DNA from: Microvirga flocculans ATCC BAA-817
GTDB lineage: Bacteria; Pseudomonadota; Alphaproteobacteria; Rhizobiales; Beijerinckiaceae
DNA length: 64,000 nucleotides
NCBI RefSeq assembly: GCF_000518665.1
Contig: NZ_JAEA01000008.1
Coordinates: 62,001-126,000, forward strand
Reading direction: 5' to 3'
The notes under the pieces are model-generated. The model had not been told where the DNA came from and did no database searches. It worked only from the letters and a program-made list of their open reading frames with translations. This document shows, piece after piece, positions 1-9,548 of this stretch (position 1 is its first letter; every line of letters begins with the position of its first letter). Both the position numbers and the translations under genes were made by a program.

Positions 1-3000
1 CCGCTCATCCGGCGTTTCGGTGTCGCGGATGAACACGATCTTCATGTCAGGGCGCACCTTCGCGAAGGAAGCCTGCTCCGTGACGTAGGAAATGAGGCCA
101 GTCGGGTTGGCGAAGGCATTGTCGCGGAAGGAAATGATGATGCCCTTCGGGCCTCCGTCCACCTTCTCCACATTGGCGCGGCGGCAGAGCACCTTGATCG
201 CCATGATCTTGAGCAGCTGATCGACCTCGGACGGCACGGGGCCGAAGCGGTCCACCAGCTCCGCCCGGAACGCGTCGATTTCCTGATCGGCTTCGAAGGT
301 CGACAGGCGGCGATAGAGGCCGAGGCGCAGTTGCAGGTCGGCGATGTAGCTTTCCGGAATCATGACCGGCGCGCCGACCGCGATGGTGGGCGACCACTGA
401 TCCTCCGCAGGTTCCTCGATGCCAGCCTTGAGCTGGGCCACCGCCTCCTCGAGCATCTGCTGGTAGAGCTCATAGCCGACCTCCTTGATATGGCCGGACT
501 GCTCCTCGCCCAGGAGATTGCCCGCGCCGCGGATGTCGAGATCATGGGAGGCGAGCTGGAAGCCTGCTCCCAGGGTATCGAGCGACTGAAGCACTTTCAG
601 GCGGCGCTCCGCCTGCACCGTCATCGGCTTGTTGGCCGGAACCGTGAAGAGGGCATAGGCGCGGGTCTTGGAGCGCCCTACGCGGCCCCGCAGCTGATAG
701 AGCTGCGACAGACCGAACATGTCGGCGCGATGCACGATGAGCGTGTTGGCGGTCGGAATGTCTAGCCCCGATTCCACGATCGTCGTGGAGAGCAGGATAT
801 CGTACTTGCCTTCGTAGAAGGCCGTCATGACGTCTTCGAGCTGGCCCGCCGCCATCTGGCCATGCGCCACCGCCACCTTCGCTTCCGGCACCTCCTTGTC
901 GAGGAAAGCCTTCACATCGCCGAGATCGTCGAGACGCGGCACCACGTAGAACGCCTGCCCGCCCCTGTAGCGCTCGCGCAGCAGCGCCTCGCGGATGAGA
1001 AGCGGATCGAAAGGCGTGACGAAGGTGCGCACCGCGAGGCGGTCCACCGGCGGCGTCGTGATGAGGGACAGCTCGCGCACGCCCGTGAGGGCGAGCTGCA
1101 GGGTGCGCGGGATCGGCGTCGCGGAGAGCGTCAGCACGTGCACCTCGGCGCGGAGCTCTTTCAGGCGCTCCTTGTGGGACACGCCGAAATGCTGCTCCTC
1201 GTCGATGATGATGAGGCCGAGATCCTTGAACTTGATCGTCTTGCCGAGCAGGGCATGCGTACCGATGACGATATCCACCGAGCCGTCGGCAAGCCCCTCC
1301 TTCGTCTTCTTCATCTCGGCCGCGGGCACGAACCGGGAGGCCTGCGCGAGGTTCAGCGGAAGGCCGCGGAAGCGATCGCAGAAGGTCCGGTAATGCTGGC
1401 GCGCCAGCAGGGTCGTCGGCACCACGACCGCCACCTGCTTGCCGCTCATGGCCGCCACGAAGGCGGCCCGCAGGGCGACCTCGGTCTTGCCGAAGCCGAC
1501 ATCGCCGCACACGAGGCGATCCATCGGGCGGCCCGAACCCATGTCGTCCAGCACGGCCTCGATGGCGTTGAGCTGGTCCTCCGTCTCGTCATAGGGGAAG
1601 CGGGCCGCGAACTCGTCGTAGAGCCCTTCCGGCGGCGTCAGGCGCGGAGCATCCTTGAGAATGCGCGCGGCGGCGATCTTCATCAACGCTCCCGCCATCT
1701 CGCGGATGCGCTGCTTCATGCGCGCCTTGCGGGCCTGCCACGCTCCGCCGCCGAGCTTGTCGAGCTGGACCTCGGTCTCCTCCGAGCCGTAGCGCGTCAG
1801 GAGTTCGATGTTCTCCACCGGCAGGAAGAGCCTGTCGCCGCCTGCATAATGCAGTTCGAGGCAATCATGCGGCGCGCCTGCCGCCTCGATGGTCTTCAGT
1901 CCTTCGAAGCGCCCGATGCCGTGATCCACGTGGACCACGAGATCGCCGGGCGTGAGCGCCGCGACTTCGGTCAGGAAATCCTGCGGCCGCTTGGACTTGC
2001 GTTTCTGGCGGACCAGACGGTCGCCGAGGATGTCCTGCTCGCTGATCACGGCGAGATCGGCGGTTTCGAACCCCGTTTCCAACGGCCAGATGCCGACCGG
2101 AATCTCGTTGCGGGGATAGGCCATCGCATCAGAGAACCGGGCAATGGGCTTCGTCTGGCGCAGGTCGTGATCCTGCAGCACGTGGCAGAGACGCTCCCGA
2201 GAACCCTCGGACCACGCTCCGAGCATCACGCGCTTCTTGGCGGCCTGCAGCTCGCGGATATGGCGGACCACCGCCTCGAACACATTGGCGCTCTCGTCCG
2301 CCCGTTCGGCGATGAAGTTACGTCCCTGGCGCGCCTCGCAATCGATCACGGTCTTGCCCGCACTCTCGGGAACGGCAAAGGGCGTGAGCCGCGCGAGCGG
2401 CAGGGTGGCGGTGCGCTCCGACCACTCCTCCGGCTTGAAGTAGAGCGCATCCGGCGGCAAGGGACGATACGGCGCGACGCCGGGCTGGTTCTGGCCCATG
2501 CCCTCCCGGCGGGCGTCGTAATAGTCCTTCACCTGGGCGAGACGCTCCCCCGCGGCATCGTCGGCCAGAGCATCGAACACCACCGGCACTCCGGGGAGGT
2601 AATCGAACAGGCTGTCGAGACGGTCGTGGAACAGCGGCATCCAATGCTCGAGGCCGGAATAGCGCCGTCCCTCGCTGATCGCCTCGTAAAGCCTGTCGTC
2701 GCGGGTGGGCGCGCCGAAGGTCGCCACATAAGCCTGACGGAAACGGCGGATGCTCTCGGTCGTAAGCTGCACCTCGCTCATCGGCACGAGATCGAGGGAG
2801 CGCAGAATGCCGATCGTACGCTGGGTCTCCGGATCGAAGGCGCGGATCGATTCGAGCGCATCGCCGAAAAAGTCGAGGCGAACCGGATTCGGAAGGCCTG
2901 CCGGGAAAAGATCGATGATGCCGCCGCGGACAGCGTATTCGCCCGTGTCGCGAACGGTGCCGGTGCGCAGGAAGCCGTTGCTCTCCAGCCAGTTCACCAG

Positions 3001-3459
3001 CTGGGTGGTGTCCACCACGTTGCCGGGGGCCGCCGAGAAGGTTTCCGCTGCGATCCTGGCCCTCGGCGGCACGCGCTGCACGAGGGCGTTCACGGTCGTG
3101 GAAAGGATGCGCGGCTTGTCCTCGGAGGTCTTGGAGCGGGCGAGCCGGGCGAGCGTCGTCATGCGCTGCGCCGTGATTGCGGCATTGGGCGAAACCCGGT
3201 CATAGGGCTGGCAGTCCCAGGCCGGGAAAGTCAGGATCTCGATCTCGGGCGCGATGAAGCCGAGACTGTTGGCGAAGTTCTGCTGCCTCTGCCCGTCACG
3301 GGCCACATGGACGAGGACGGCCGGCCCCTCCACCTGCCCGGCGAGGCCCCGCGCGAGGTCGGCGACGGCGAGCGCGTCGAAGCCGTCCGGGACGCCGGAC
3401 AACGTCAGGCTTTGGCCCTTCTTGAGGGCATCGAGGGCGCGGGTCAGGGCTGGCTTCAT
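1..3459 (-). CDS. mfd: Transcription-repair coupling factor Mfd (C-terminus cut by window edge)
   Basis: Mfd is a DNA translocase that removes stalled RNA polymerase from lesions and recruits UvrA. The frame is open from ATG at 3459 to base 1, giving 1153 residues, so only a few C-terminal residues are missing from a family of about 1150-1200. Visible in order: an N-terminal UvrB-like region; a CarD-like RNA polymerase interaction domain near residues 500-560 (VVHVDHGIGRFEG); Walker A GDVGFGKTE near residue 653; the DEEQHFG box near 750; SATPIPRTL and the QLRGRVGR motif VI; and the D7 region ending IRDTETPDER at the edge. sdhE lies 84 bp upstream on the same strand, so they may be co-transcribed. 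No strong Shine-Dalgarno is seen, but no other in-frame start fits the conserved N-terminus. Confidence 0.96.
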   Translation of the reverse strand, partial: MKPALTRALDALKKGQSLTLSGVPDGFDALAVADLARGLAGQVEGPAVLVHVARDGQRQQNFANSLGFIAPEIEILTFPAWDCQPYDRVSPNAAITAQRMTTLARLARSKTSEDKPRILSTTVNALVQRVPPRARIAAETFSAAPGNVVDTTQLVNWLESNGFLRTGTVRDTGEYAVRGGIIDLFPAGLPNPVRLDFFGDALESIRAFDPETQRTIGILRSLDLVPMSEVQLTTESIRRFRQAYVATFGAPTRDDRLYEAISEGRRYSGLEHWMPLFHDRLDSLFDYLPGVPVVFDALADDAAGERLAQVKDYYDARREGMGQNQPGVAPYRPLPPDALYFKPEEWSERTATLPLARLTPFAVPESAGKTVIDCEARQGRNFIAERADESANVFEAVVRHIRELQAAKKRVMLGAWSEGSRERLCHVLQDHDLRQTKPIARFSDAMAYPRNEIPVGIWPLETGFETADLAVISEQDILGDRLVRQKRKSKRPQDFLTEVAALTPGDLVVHVDHGIGRFEGLKTIEAAGAPHDCLELHYAGGDRLFLPVENIELLTRYGSEETEVQLDKLGGGAWQARKARMKQRIREMAGALMKIAAARILKDAPRLTPPEGLYDEFAARFPYDETEDQLNAIEAVLDDMGSGRPMDRLVCGDVGFGKTEVALRAAFVAAMSGKQVAVVVPTTLLARQHYRTFCDRFRGLPLNLAQASRFVPAAEMKKTKEGLADGSVDIVIGTHALLGKTIKFKDLGLIIIDEEQHFGVSHKERLKELRAEVHVLTLSATPIPRTLQLALTGVRELSLITTPPVDRLAVRTFVTPFDPLLIREALLRERYRGGQAFYVVPRLDDLGDVKAFLDKEVPEAKVAVAHGQMAAGQLEDVMTAFYEGKYDILLSTTIVESGLDIPTANTLIVHRADMFGLSQLYQLRGRVGRSKTRAYALFTVPANKPMTVQAERRLKVLQSLDTLGAGFQLASHDLDIRGAGNLLGEEQSGHIKEVGYELYQQMLEEAVAQLKAGIEEPAEDQWSPTIAVGAPVMIPESYIADLQLRLGLYRRLSTFEADQEIDAFRAELVDRFGPVPSEVDQLLKIMAIKVLCRRANVEKVDGGPKGIIISFRDNAFANPTGLISYVTEQASFAKVRPDMKIVFIRDTETPDER

Positions 3460-3543
3460 GATGGCATGTCGGAACGGAGATCTGGATGAACGCAGGCGCT
3501 TGCGCCCGGTTCGGTCGAAAATGTGCCGGGAGGGCTAAGGGCC

Positions 3544-3840
3544 TCAGCCGTGAATGGGCGAGGTATGGGTATGAAACGCCCTGAGGCGCTGGAACAGGGG
3601 CGTGTCGTAATTGGAGGGCGTCTCGATCTCCCCCGTGATCCAGCCCAGGAGGTCCCGGTCGGTCACCTCGATCAGCCGCTCGAACTCGGTAAGGTCTTTC
3701 TCCGAAAGATCGGCGATTTCCGCATCCGCGAAGCGGCCCATGATCAGGTCCATTTCCCGCATGCCACGATGCCAGGCGCGGAAGAGGATCTGCCTGCGGC
3801 GGGTGTCGAGTCCGGCGCTGCTGCGTGTCGTACCGCTCAT
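3544..3840 (-). CDS. sdhE: SdhE-like FAD assembly factor (DUF339 family)
   Basis: A 98-residue protein of the SdhE/Sdh5 family, small helical cytosolic factors that promote covalent flavinylation of the succinate dehydrogenase flavoprotein subunit. The diagnostic RGxxE motif is visible as RGMREMD, followed by the family pattern MGRFADAEIADLSEKDLTEFERLIEVTDRDLLGW split over the usual helices. The ATG at 3840 is chosen because GGAG lies 7 nt upstream and the family N-terminus begins there. The frame stays open upstream to 3999, but that would overlap the start of the divergent recG. It sits directly before mfd, an arrangement I believe is common in alphaproteobacteria; that is recollection rather than something shown here. 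Confidence 0.9.
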   Translation of the reverse strand: MSGTTRSSAGLDTRRRQILFRAWHRGMREMDLIMGRFADAEIADLSEKDLTEFERLIEVTDRDLLGWITGEIETPSNYDTPLFQRLRAFHTHTSPIHG

Positions 3841-3928
3841 GACATTGCTCCGATGTGGTAAGATGGCGTCGCCTCCTGGCGGCTTGGCCGCTATATAACC
3901 ATCTCCCTTCGACTTGCTACTCATTTGA

Positions 3929-6046
3929 ATGTCTTTGCGTCCTTCCGTCCTCGACCCGCTTTTCGCTCCGGCCGGCACCCTGCCGGGCGTCGGCCCCAAG
4001 ATCGCGCCTCTGCTCGACCGCCTGCTCGGCGAGCCGGGAAGGCCCGCACGCGTCGTCGACCTCCTTTTTCATCTGCCGAGCAGCGGAATTTCCCGTGAGA
4101 TGAAGGGCTCCATCGCGGATGCGCCTGTCGGCGAGCCGGTCACCCTCGCCGTCACCGTCGTCGCGCATCGCGCCCCGCCTCCGGGCCGCCGGGCGCCCTA
4201 CCGGATCCTCGTGGAGGACGAAACCGGGGACGTGACGCTGATCTTCTTCAATGGCCACAAAGCGCGCCTCGAGAAGGCCCTGCCGGTGGGCGAACGCCGC
4301 TATGTCTCCGGCAAGATCGAGTTATGGGAAGGGCGGCGCCAGATGGTCCATCCCGACCGGATCCTCGACGACCGGGGGATCGAGAACCTCCCGGCCGTGG
4401 AAGCGGTCTATGGGCTGACCGAGGGTCTCTCCTCGCGCATGGTCGGCCGCTACATCGGCGCGGCCCTCGAAAAAGTTCCCCATCTGCCCGAATGGCAGGA
4501 GCCGAACTGGCTCGACCGCAACGCCCTGCCCGACTTCCGCCAGGCTCTCTTGGCCCTCCATCGGCCCGAGAATGCGGTTCAGCTTTCGGAGGATGCCCTC
4601 GCCAAATCGGCCCCGCGCCGGCGTCTGGCTTACGACGAATTGCTCGCCTCCCAGCTTGCCCTGGCCCTTGTGCGCAGCCGCATGCGGCGGCTGCCCGGCC
4701 GGGTGAATGCGGGGGACGGACATCTGGTCGAACGCCTGAAGGCCGCCCTGCCCTTCGGGCTGACCGCCTCCCAGGCGCAGGCCATGGAGGATATCCGCCG
4801 CGATCTCGTCTCCGACAGAAAGATGCTGCGCCTGCTCCAGGGCGATGTGGGCTCGGGCAAGACCGTGGTCGGCCTGCTCACCATGGCGAGCGCCATCGAG
4901 GCGGGGCGACAGGCGGCCATGATGGCGCCCACCGAAATCCTTGCCCGCCAGCATTACGAAAGACTTGCTCCGATGGCGGAACAGGCGGGCCTCACGATGG
5001 CTCTCCTGACGGGGCGCGAGAAAGGCGCGGCGCGCAAGGCGATCCTGGCCGGGCTGGCCGATGGCAGCATCCAGATCGCGGTGGGAACGCACGCCCTGTT
5101 CCAGGAAGGGGTCGCGTTCCAGGATCTCGGCGTCGCCGTGGTGGACGAGCAGCACCGATTCGGCGTGCACCAGCGCCTGGCGCTCGGCTCCAAGGGCGAG
5201 GCCGTCGACATCCTCGTCATGACCGCGACGCCGATTCCGCGCACCCTGGCGCTCACCTATTTCGGCGACATGGACGTGTCGGTGCTGAGCGAGAAACCGG
5301 CGGGCCGCAAGCCGATTGCCACCAAGCTCATCTCCATCGACCGTCTCGACGAGGTGATCGGCGGCATCGGACGCGCCATCGCCAATGGCGATCAGGTTTA
5401 CTGGGTCTGTCCGCTCGTTGGCGAATCCGAATCCATCGACCTCGCCGCCGCCGAGGAACGCTTCGACATGCTCAGGAGCTTCTTCGGCGACAGGGTCGGC
5501 CTTGTGCACGGCAAGATGGCAGGCAAGGACAAGGACGCCGCCATGGAGCGCTTTTCCGGCGGCGAGACCAAGGTCCTGGTGTCCACCACCGTAATCGAAG
5601 TCGGCGTCGATGTGCCCAACGCCACCATCATGGTCATCGAGCACGCGGAGCGCTTCGGGCTCGCCCAGCTCCACCAGTTGCGCGGACGAATCGGACGCGG
5701 CTCGAGATCCTCCACCTGCCTGCTGCTCTACAAGGGGCCGCTCGGGCAGGTCGCGCAGGCCCGTCTCGAGATGATGCGTCAGACGGAGGACGGCTTCCGC
5801 ATCGCGGAAGAGGATCTGCGCCTTCGCGGCGAAGGTGAGGTGCTGGGCACGCGCCAGTCCGGAACGCCGGGATTCAGGCTCGCCCGCCTGGAAACCGACG
5901 GCGATCTCCTGGGAGCCGCAAGGGACGATGCCCGCCTGATCGTCGACCGGGACCCGGATCTCGTCAGCGAACGCGGGCAGGCCCTGCGGGTGCTGCTCTA
6001 TCTGTTCGAGCGCGATTCAGCGATCCGGCTGCTAAGGGCCGGATAG
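3929..6046 (+). CDS. recG: ATP-dependent DNA helicase RecG
   Basis: RecG is a monomeric superfamily 2 helicase that remodels stalled replication forks and branched recombination intermediates. The 705-residue length matches the family (E. coli about 693). Visible features: an N-terminal helical and OB-fold wedge region; Walker A GDVGSGKT near residue 306; the DEQHRFG box near 407; TATPIPRTL near 430; and motif VI LRGRIGRG near 590. The C-terminal RLRGEGEVLGTRQSG segment is typical of the RecG hairpin region. The gene is divergent from sdhE-mfd, with 88 bp between the start codons that must hold both promoters. It converges on glmS with a 7-bp gap. Confidence 0.97.
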   Translation: MSLRPSVLDPLFAPAGTLPGVGPKIAPLLDRLLGEPGRPARVVDLLFHLPSSGISREMKGSIADAPVGEPVTLAVTVVAHRAPPPGRRAPYRILVEDETGDVTLIFFNGHKARLEKALPVGERRYVSGKIELWEGRRQMVHPDRILDDRGIENLPAVEAVYGLTEGLSSRMVGRYIGAALEKVPHLPEWQEPNWLDRNALPDFRQALLALHRPENAVQLSEDALAKSAPRRRLAYDELLASQLALALVRSRMRRLPGRVNAGDGHLVERLKAALPFGLTASQAQAMEDIRRDLVSDRKMLRLLQGDVGSGKTVVGLLTMASAIEAGRQAAMMAPTEILARQHYERLAPMAEQAGLTMALLTGREKGAARKAILAGLADGSIQIAVGTHALFQEGVAFQDLGVAVVDEQHRFGVHQRLALGSKGEAVDILVMTATPIPRTLALTYFGDMDVSVLSEKPAGRKPIATKLISIDRLDEVIGGIGRAIANGDQVYWVCPLVGESESIDLAAAEERFDMLRSFFGDRVGLVHGKMAGKDKDAAMERFSGGETKVLVSTTVIEVGVDVPNATIMVIEHAERFGLAQLHQLRGRIGRGSRSSTCLLLYKGPLGQVAQARLEMMRQTEDGFRIAEEDLRLRGEGEVLGTRQSGTPGFRLARLETDGDLLGAARDDARLIVDRDPDLVSERGQALRVLLYLFERDSAIRLLRAG

Positions 6047-6053
6047 AAGCCCC

Positions 6054-7880
6054 TTACTCCACCGTCACGGATTTGGCGAGATTGCGCGGCTGGTCCACGT
6101 CCTTCCCCATGAAGACGGCCGTGTGATAGGCCAGCAGCTGGATCGGAACCGCGTTGACGATCGGGGCCACGACGGGATGCACCGAAGGCATGACGATGGT
6201 CGCCATGGTCTCCAGTCCCGACTCCAAGGCGCCCCGCTCGTCCGTGATAAGGATGATGCGGCCGCCGCGCGCGGCCACTTCCTGCATGTTGGACACGGTC
6301 TTCTCGAAGATGCTGTCGTGGGGCGCGATGACGATGACGGGCATCGTCTCGTCGATGAGCGCGATGGGGCCGTGCTTCAGCTCCCCCGCCGCGTATCCTT
6401 CCGCGTGGATATAGGAAATTTCCTTGAGCTTGAGGGCGCCCTCCATGGCCAGCGGATAGGACGTGCCGCGTCCGAGGTAGAGCACGTCCTTGGCCTTGGA
6501 GAGCTCGCGGGACAGGATCTCGATCTGGTGCTCCCGCTTGATCGCTTCCGTCATCTGGCCCGGAACGGCGATCAGCGCGTTGACCAGTTCCTTCTCGTCC
6601 TCGGCGCTGAGCGTCCCGCGGGCGCGGCCGGCGGCGATGGCGAGGGAGAGCAGAACCGTGAGCTGGCAGGTGAAGGCCTTGGTCGACGCCACGCCCACCT
6701 CGACCCCGGCGAGGGTCTGCGCGACCACGTCGCTCTCGCGCGCCATGGTGGAGGTCGGGACATTCACCACGGAAAGGGTATGCTGCTTCTCGGCCGAGGC
6801 GTAGCGGAGGGAGGCCAATGTGTCCGCCGTCTCACCGGACTGGGACACGAAAAGGGCAAGGCCGCCCGGCTCCAGCGGAGCCTCCCGGTAACGGAACTCC
6901 GAGGCCACGTCGATCTCGACCGGAATGCGCGCGAGGCGCTCGAACCAGTATTTCGACACGAGCCCGGCGAGATAGGCCGTGCCGCAGGCGGAGATCGAAA
7001 TGCGCTTCAGGTCCTTGAAGTCGAAGGGCAGCTCGAAGGGCAGTTCGACCCGCTCGCCCGAGAAATTCACGTAATGGGCGAGCGTGCGCCCGACCACCTC
7101 GGCCTGTTCGTGAATCTCCTTGGCCATGAAGTGTCGGTAATTGCCCTTGTCCGCCAGGAAGGAGCCAGCCGGAATCTTGTGACGAATCCGCTGCACCGGC
7201 CGCCCCGATTCATCCCGGATATCCGCCCCCTTGCGGGTCAGGATCGCCCAGTCGCCGTCTTCCAGATAGGCCACCTCGTCCGTGAACGGAGCCAGGGCGA
7301 GCGCATCCGAGCCGAGATACATCTCACCCTCGCCATAGCCGATGGCGAGGGGTGCGCCGTGGCGCGCACCGATCAGCAGGTCTTCCTCTCCCGAAAACAG
7401 GAACCCGAGCGCAAAGGCACCGCGCAAGCGCGGCAGGGTCACGGCCACGGCTTCGATAGGTGGGCGCCCCTGGCGGATCTCATAGGTGACCAGCTGGGCC
7501 ACCACCTCGGTGTCCGTCTCGGTCTCGAACCGGATCCCTTTTGCCTCGAGCCCCGTCTTCAGCTCGCGGAAATTCTCGATGATGCCGTTATGGACCACCG
7601 CCAGCCTGTCGGTGGCATGCGGGTGCGCGTTGGTCTCGTTGGGTTTGCCATGGGTGGCCCACCGGGTATGGCCGATGCCGATGACGCCCGAGAGCGGAGC
7701 GTCCGAGAGCCTCGCCTCCAGGTTGCGGAGCTTTCCCTCGGCTCGGCGGCGCTCGAGCCGTCCTCCTTCGAGAGTCGCCACGCCTGCGGAATCGTAACCC
7801 CGGTATTCAAGCCGCTTGAGCGCCTCCACGATCTGCGGCGCAACCGGCGTTTTCCCAATGATCCCAACAATTCCGCACAT
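6054..7880 (-). CDS. glmS: Glutamine--fructose-6-phosphate aminotransferase (isomerizing)
   Basis: GlmS makes glucosamine-6-phosphate from fructose-6-phosphate and glutamine, the first committed step to UDP-GlcNAc for peptidoglycan and lipid A. The 608-residue protein starts MCGIVGIIG, placing the catalytic Cys at position 2 once Met is removed. A class II glutamine amidotransferase domain covers about residues 1-220 (GHTRWATHG, HNGIIENF). Two SIS sugar-isomerase domains follow (SACGTAYLAG and SQSGETADT, then YLGRGTSYPLAMEGALKLKEISY). It ends with the conserved DQPRNLAKSVTVE tail. An AGGAAG Shine-Dalgarno precedes the ATG. glmU lies 109 bp upstream on the same strand, so the two pathway genes probably form one transcription unit. 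Confidence 0.97.
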   Translation of the reverse strand: MCGIVGIIGKTPVAPQIVEALKRLEYRGYDSAGVATLEGGRLERRRAEGKLRNLEARLSDAPLSGVIGIGHTRWATHGKPNETNAHPHATDRLAVVHNGIIENFRELKTGLEAKGIRFETETDTEVVAQLVTYEIRQGRPPIEAVAVTLPRLRGAFALGFLFSGEEDLLIGARHGAPLAIGYGEGEMYLGSDALALAPFTDEVAYLEDGDWAILTRKGADIRDESGRPVQRIRHKIPAGSFLADKGNYRHFMAKEIHEQAEVVGRTLAHYVNFSGERVELPFELPFDFKDLKRISISACGTAYLAGLVSKYWFERLARIPVEIDVASEFRYREAPLEPGGLALFVSQSGETADTLASLRYASAEKQHTLSVVNVPTSTMARESDVVAQTLAGVEVGVASTKAFTCQLTVLLSLAIAAGRARGTLSAEDEKELVNALIAVPGQMTEAIKREHQIEILSRELSKAKDVLYLGRGTSYPLAMEGALKLKEISYIHAEGYAAGELKHGPIALIDETMPVIVIAPHDSIFEKTVSNMQEVAARGGRIILITDERGALESGLETMATIVMPSVHPVVAPIVNAVPIQLLAYHTAVFMGKDVDQPRNLAKSVTVE

Positions 7881-7918
7881 AATGAAGATCTTCCTTTTGC
7901 AATGCGATCATCGCTACG

Positions 7919-7950
7919 CTTGTGGCCTCTTTACAGAGAGAGGCCGCAAG
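7919..7950 (-). promoter_or_regulatory. Intercistronic hairpin between glmU and glmS
   Basis: Two 12-nt arms (CTTGTGGCCTCT and AGAGGCCGCAAG on the + strand) pair with one mismatch around an 8-nt loop. No U-tract follows on either strand, so it is not a classical terminator. It lies in the 5' leader of glmS, downstream of the glmU stop, where an mRNA-processing site or attenuator could sit. This is inference from structure only. Confidence 0.45.
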
Positions 7951-7989
7951 GGCGGAATCAACTTGCGTAACCTATTGTGACAGCCGCGC

Positions 7990-9366
7990 TTACTTTCGCT
8001 TGGCGGCCTGGGCCTTTTCCCGGAAGGCGATGGCCCAGCCTTCCTTCACGGTCTGGCGCCCGCGTCCGAGACCGAGCGCATCGGCGGGGATGCTCTCCGT
8101 GATTACCGACCCAGAACCGACGAAGGCCCCCTTGCCGATGGTCACGGGGGCGACGAGGGACGAGTTCGAGCCGATGAAGGCCCCCTCGCCGATCTCGGTC
8201 CGGTACTTGCCGAAACCGTCGTAATTGCAGGTGATGGTGCCCGCACCGATATTGGCCTCGGCCCCGACGCTCGCATCGCCCAGATAGGTCAGGTGGCTGA
8301 CTTTCGCGCCTGCGCCGAGTTCCGTGTTCTTGATCTCGACGAAGTTGCCGACCTTGGCCCTGGGGCCGACCGAGGCTCCCGGACGCAGGCGGGCGAAGGG
8401 GCCGACCCCCGCACCGGCCGCGATATGCGCCCCTTCCAGATGGCTGAAACTGTGAATGACGGCTCCGGCCTCGACGACGACGCCGGGGCCGAAAACCACG
8501 TGCGGCTCGACCACCACGTCCTGGCCCAGCCGTGTATCGTGGCTCAGGAAGACCGTCTCGGGCGCGACGAGCGTGACCCCGGAGGCCATGACTTCATGGC
8601 GCAGACGCTCCTGGATGATGCGCTCGGCGGCAGCCAGCTGCGCCCGGTCGTTCACGCCATGGACCTCTTCCTCCGACACGACGGCGATGGCCGTCCTGTG
8701 CCCCAGGTGGCGGGCGATCTCGACGATATCCGTCAGATAATACTCGCCTTTGACGTTCGTGTTCTCCACGCGGTCGAGGAGCGTCAGCGCCACGTCCCCT
8801 CGGATCGCCATCAGGCCGCCGTTGCAGAGGGTGATCGCCCGCTCCGCCTCGCTGGCATCCTTGTGCTCGCGGATCGCCAGAAGCTGGTCGCCGGAGGTGA
8901 TGAAGCGGCCGTAGCCGGTCGGATCCTTGGCCTCGAACCCCATGGCCACCACAGCGGCTCCCTCGGCCAGCGGCGCCCGCAGCTTGGCGAAGGTCTCGGG
9001 CAGGATCAGGGGCGTATCGCCGAAGGCGACGATCACGTCGTCCACGGGCTGCTCCAGCGCCTCACGGGCGGTAAGGACCGCATGAGCCGTCCCGAGGCGG
9101 TCCTTCTGCACGAAGATCCAGGCGTCGGGCCGGTCTTTTTGAACCTCTTTCGCAACATCTTCCCGGTCGGGGCCGATGACCACGGCGGTGCTCGTGGCCC
9201 CGGCCGTGGTCAGGGCGGCCAGGACATGCCCGAGCATCGAGCGATTGGCGACCTGATGCAGGACCTTGGGCTTTGCGGATTTCATCCGGGTCCCTTCCCC
9301 CGCTGCGAGGACGATGGCCAGGCAGGACCGGGGCGAGGACGGCTTGAAGGTATCGGTCGAGGTCAT
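7990..9366 (-). CDS. glmU: Bifunctional UDP-GlcNAc pyrophosphorylase / glucosamine-1-P acetyltransferase
   Basis: GlmU acetylates glucosamine-1-phosphate and then uridylylates it to UDP-GlcNAc, completing the pathway begun by GlmS. The 458 residues match the family (about 456). The N-terminal Rossmann uridyltransferase is marked by [18 protein letters not shown] near residue 20 and a GDTPLI nucleotide-binding element. The C-terminal half is a left-handed beta-helix of hexapeptide repeats with the acetyltransferase signatures [19 protein letters not shown] and [12 protein letters not shown]. It lies upstream of glmS on the same strand. The start at 9366 faces the divergent opgGH operon across a short intergenic region. 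Confidence 0.97.
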   Translation of the reverse strand: MTSTDTFKPSSPRSCLAIVLAAGEGTRMKSAKPKVLHQVANRSMLGHVLAALTTAGATSTAVVIGPDREDVAKEVQKDRPDAWIFVQKDRLGTAHAVLTAREALEQPVDDVIVAFGDTPLILPETFAKLRAPLAEGAAVVAMGFEAKDPTGYGRFITSGDQLLAIREHKDASEAERAITLCNGGLMAIRGDVALTLLDRVENTNVKGEYYLTDIVEIARHLGHRTAIAVVSEEEVHGVNDRAQLAAAERIIQERLRHEVMASGVTLVAPETVFLSHDTRLGQDVVVEPHVVFGPGVVVEAGAVIHSFSHLEGAHIAAGAGVGPFARLRPGASVGPRAKVGNFVEIKNTELGAGAKVSHLTYLGDASVGAEANIGAGTITCNYDGFGKYRTEIGEGAFIGSNSSLVAPVTIGKGAFVGSGSVITESIPADALGLGRGRQTVKEGWAIAFREKAQAAKRK

Positions 9367-9548
9367 AAGGTTTCAATCCGGTGGCGCATAGCCGAGCAGC
9401 TAAATCACAAGAGGTAATTCGGCAATCGTTTCATGAGGAATGCGCCCATTCCTCAATAGCCGCGTTTACTTCACGCTCACGATTGATGATATGTATAAGG
9501 CATTCCAGTTCTCGGGCTGAAGAGCCTCGTTCACTCAAGAGTATCGCT

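Noticed and set aside
862..3489. An 875-residue open frame on the + strand
   Set aside because: It is antisense to mfd, whose minus-strand frame has all Mfd motifs; the + frame has His/Arg/Gly-rich text typical of GC-rich shadow ORFs.
6123..7970. A 615-residue open frame on the + strand
   Set aside because: Fully antisense to glmS, whose catalytic and SIS motifs are intact on the minus strand.
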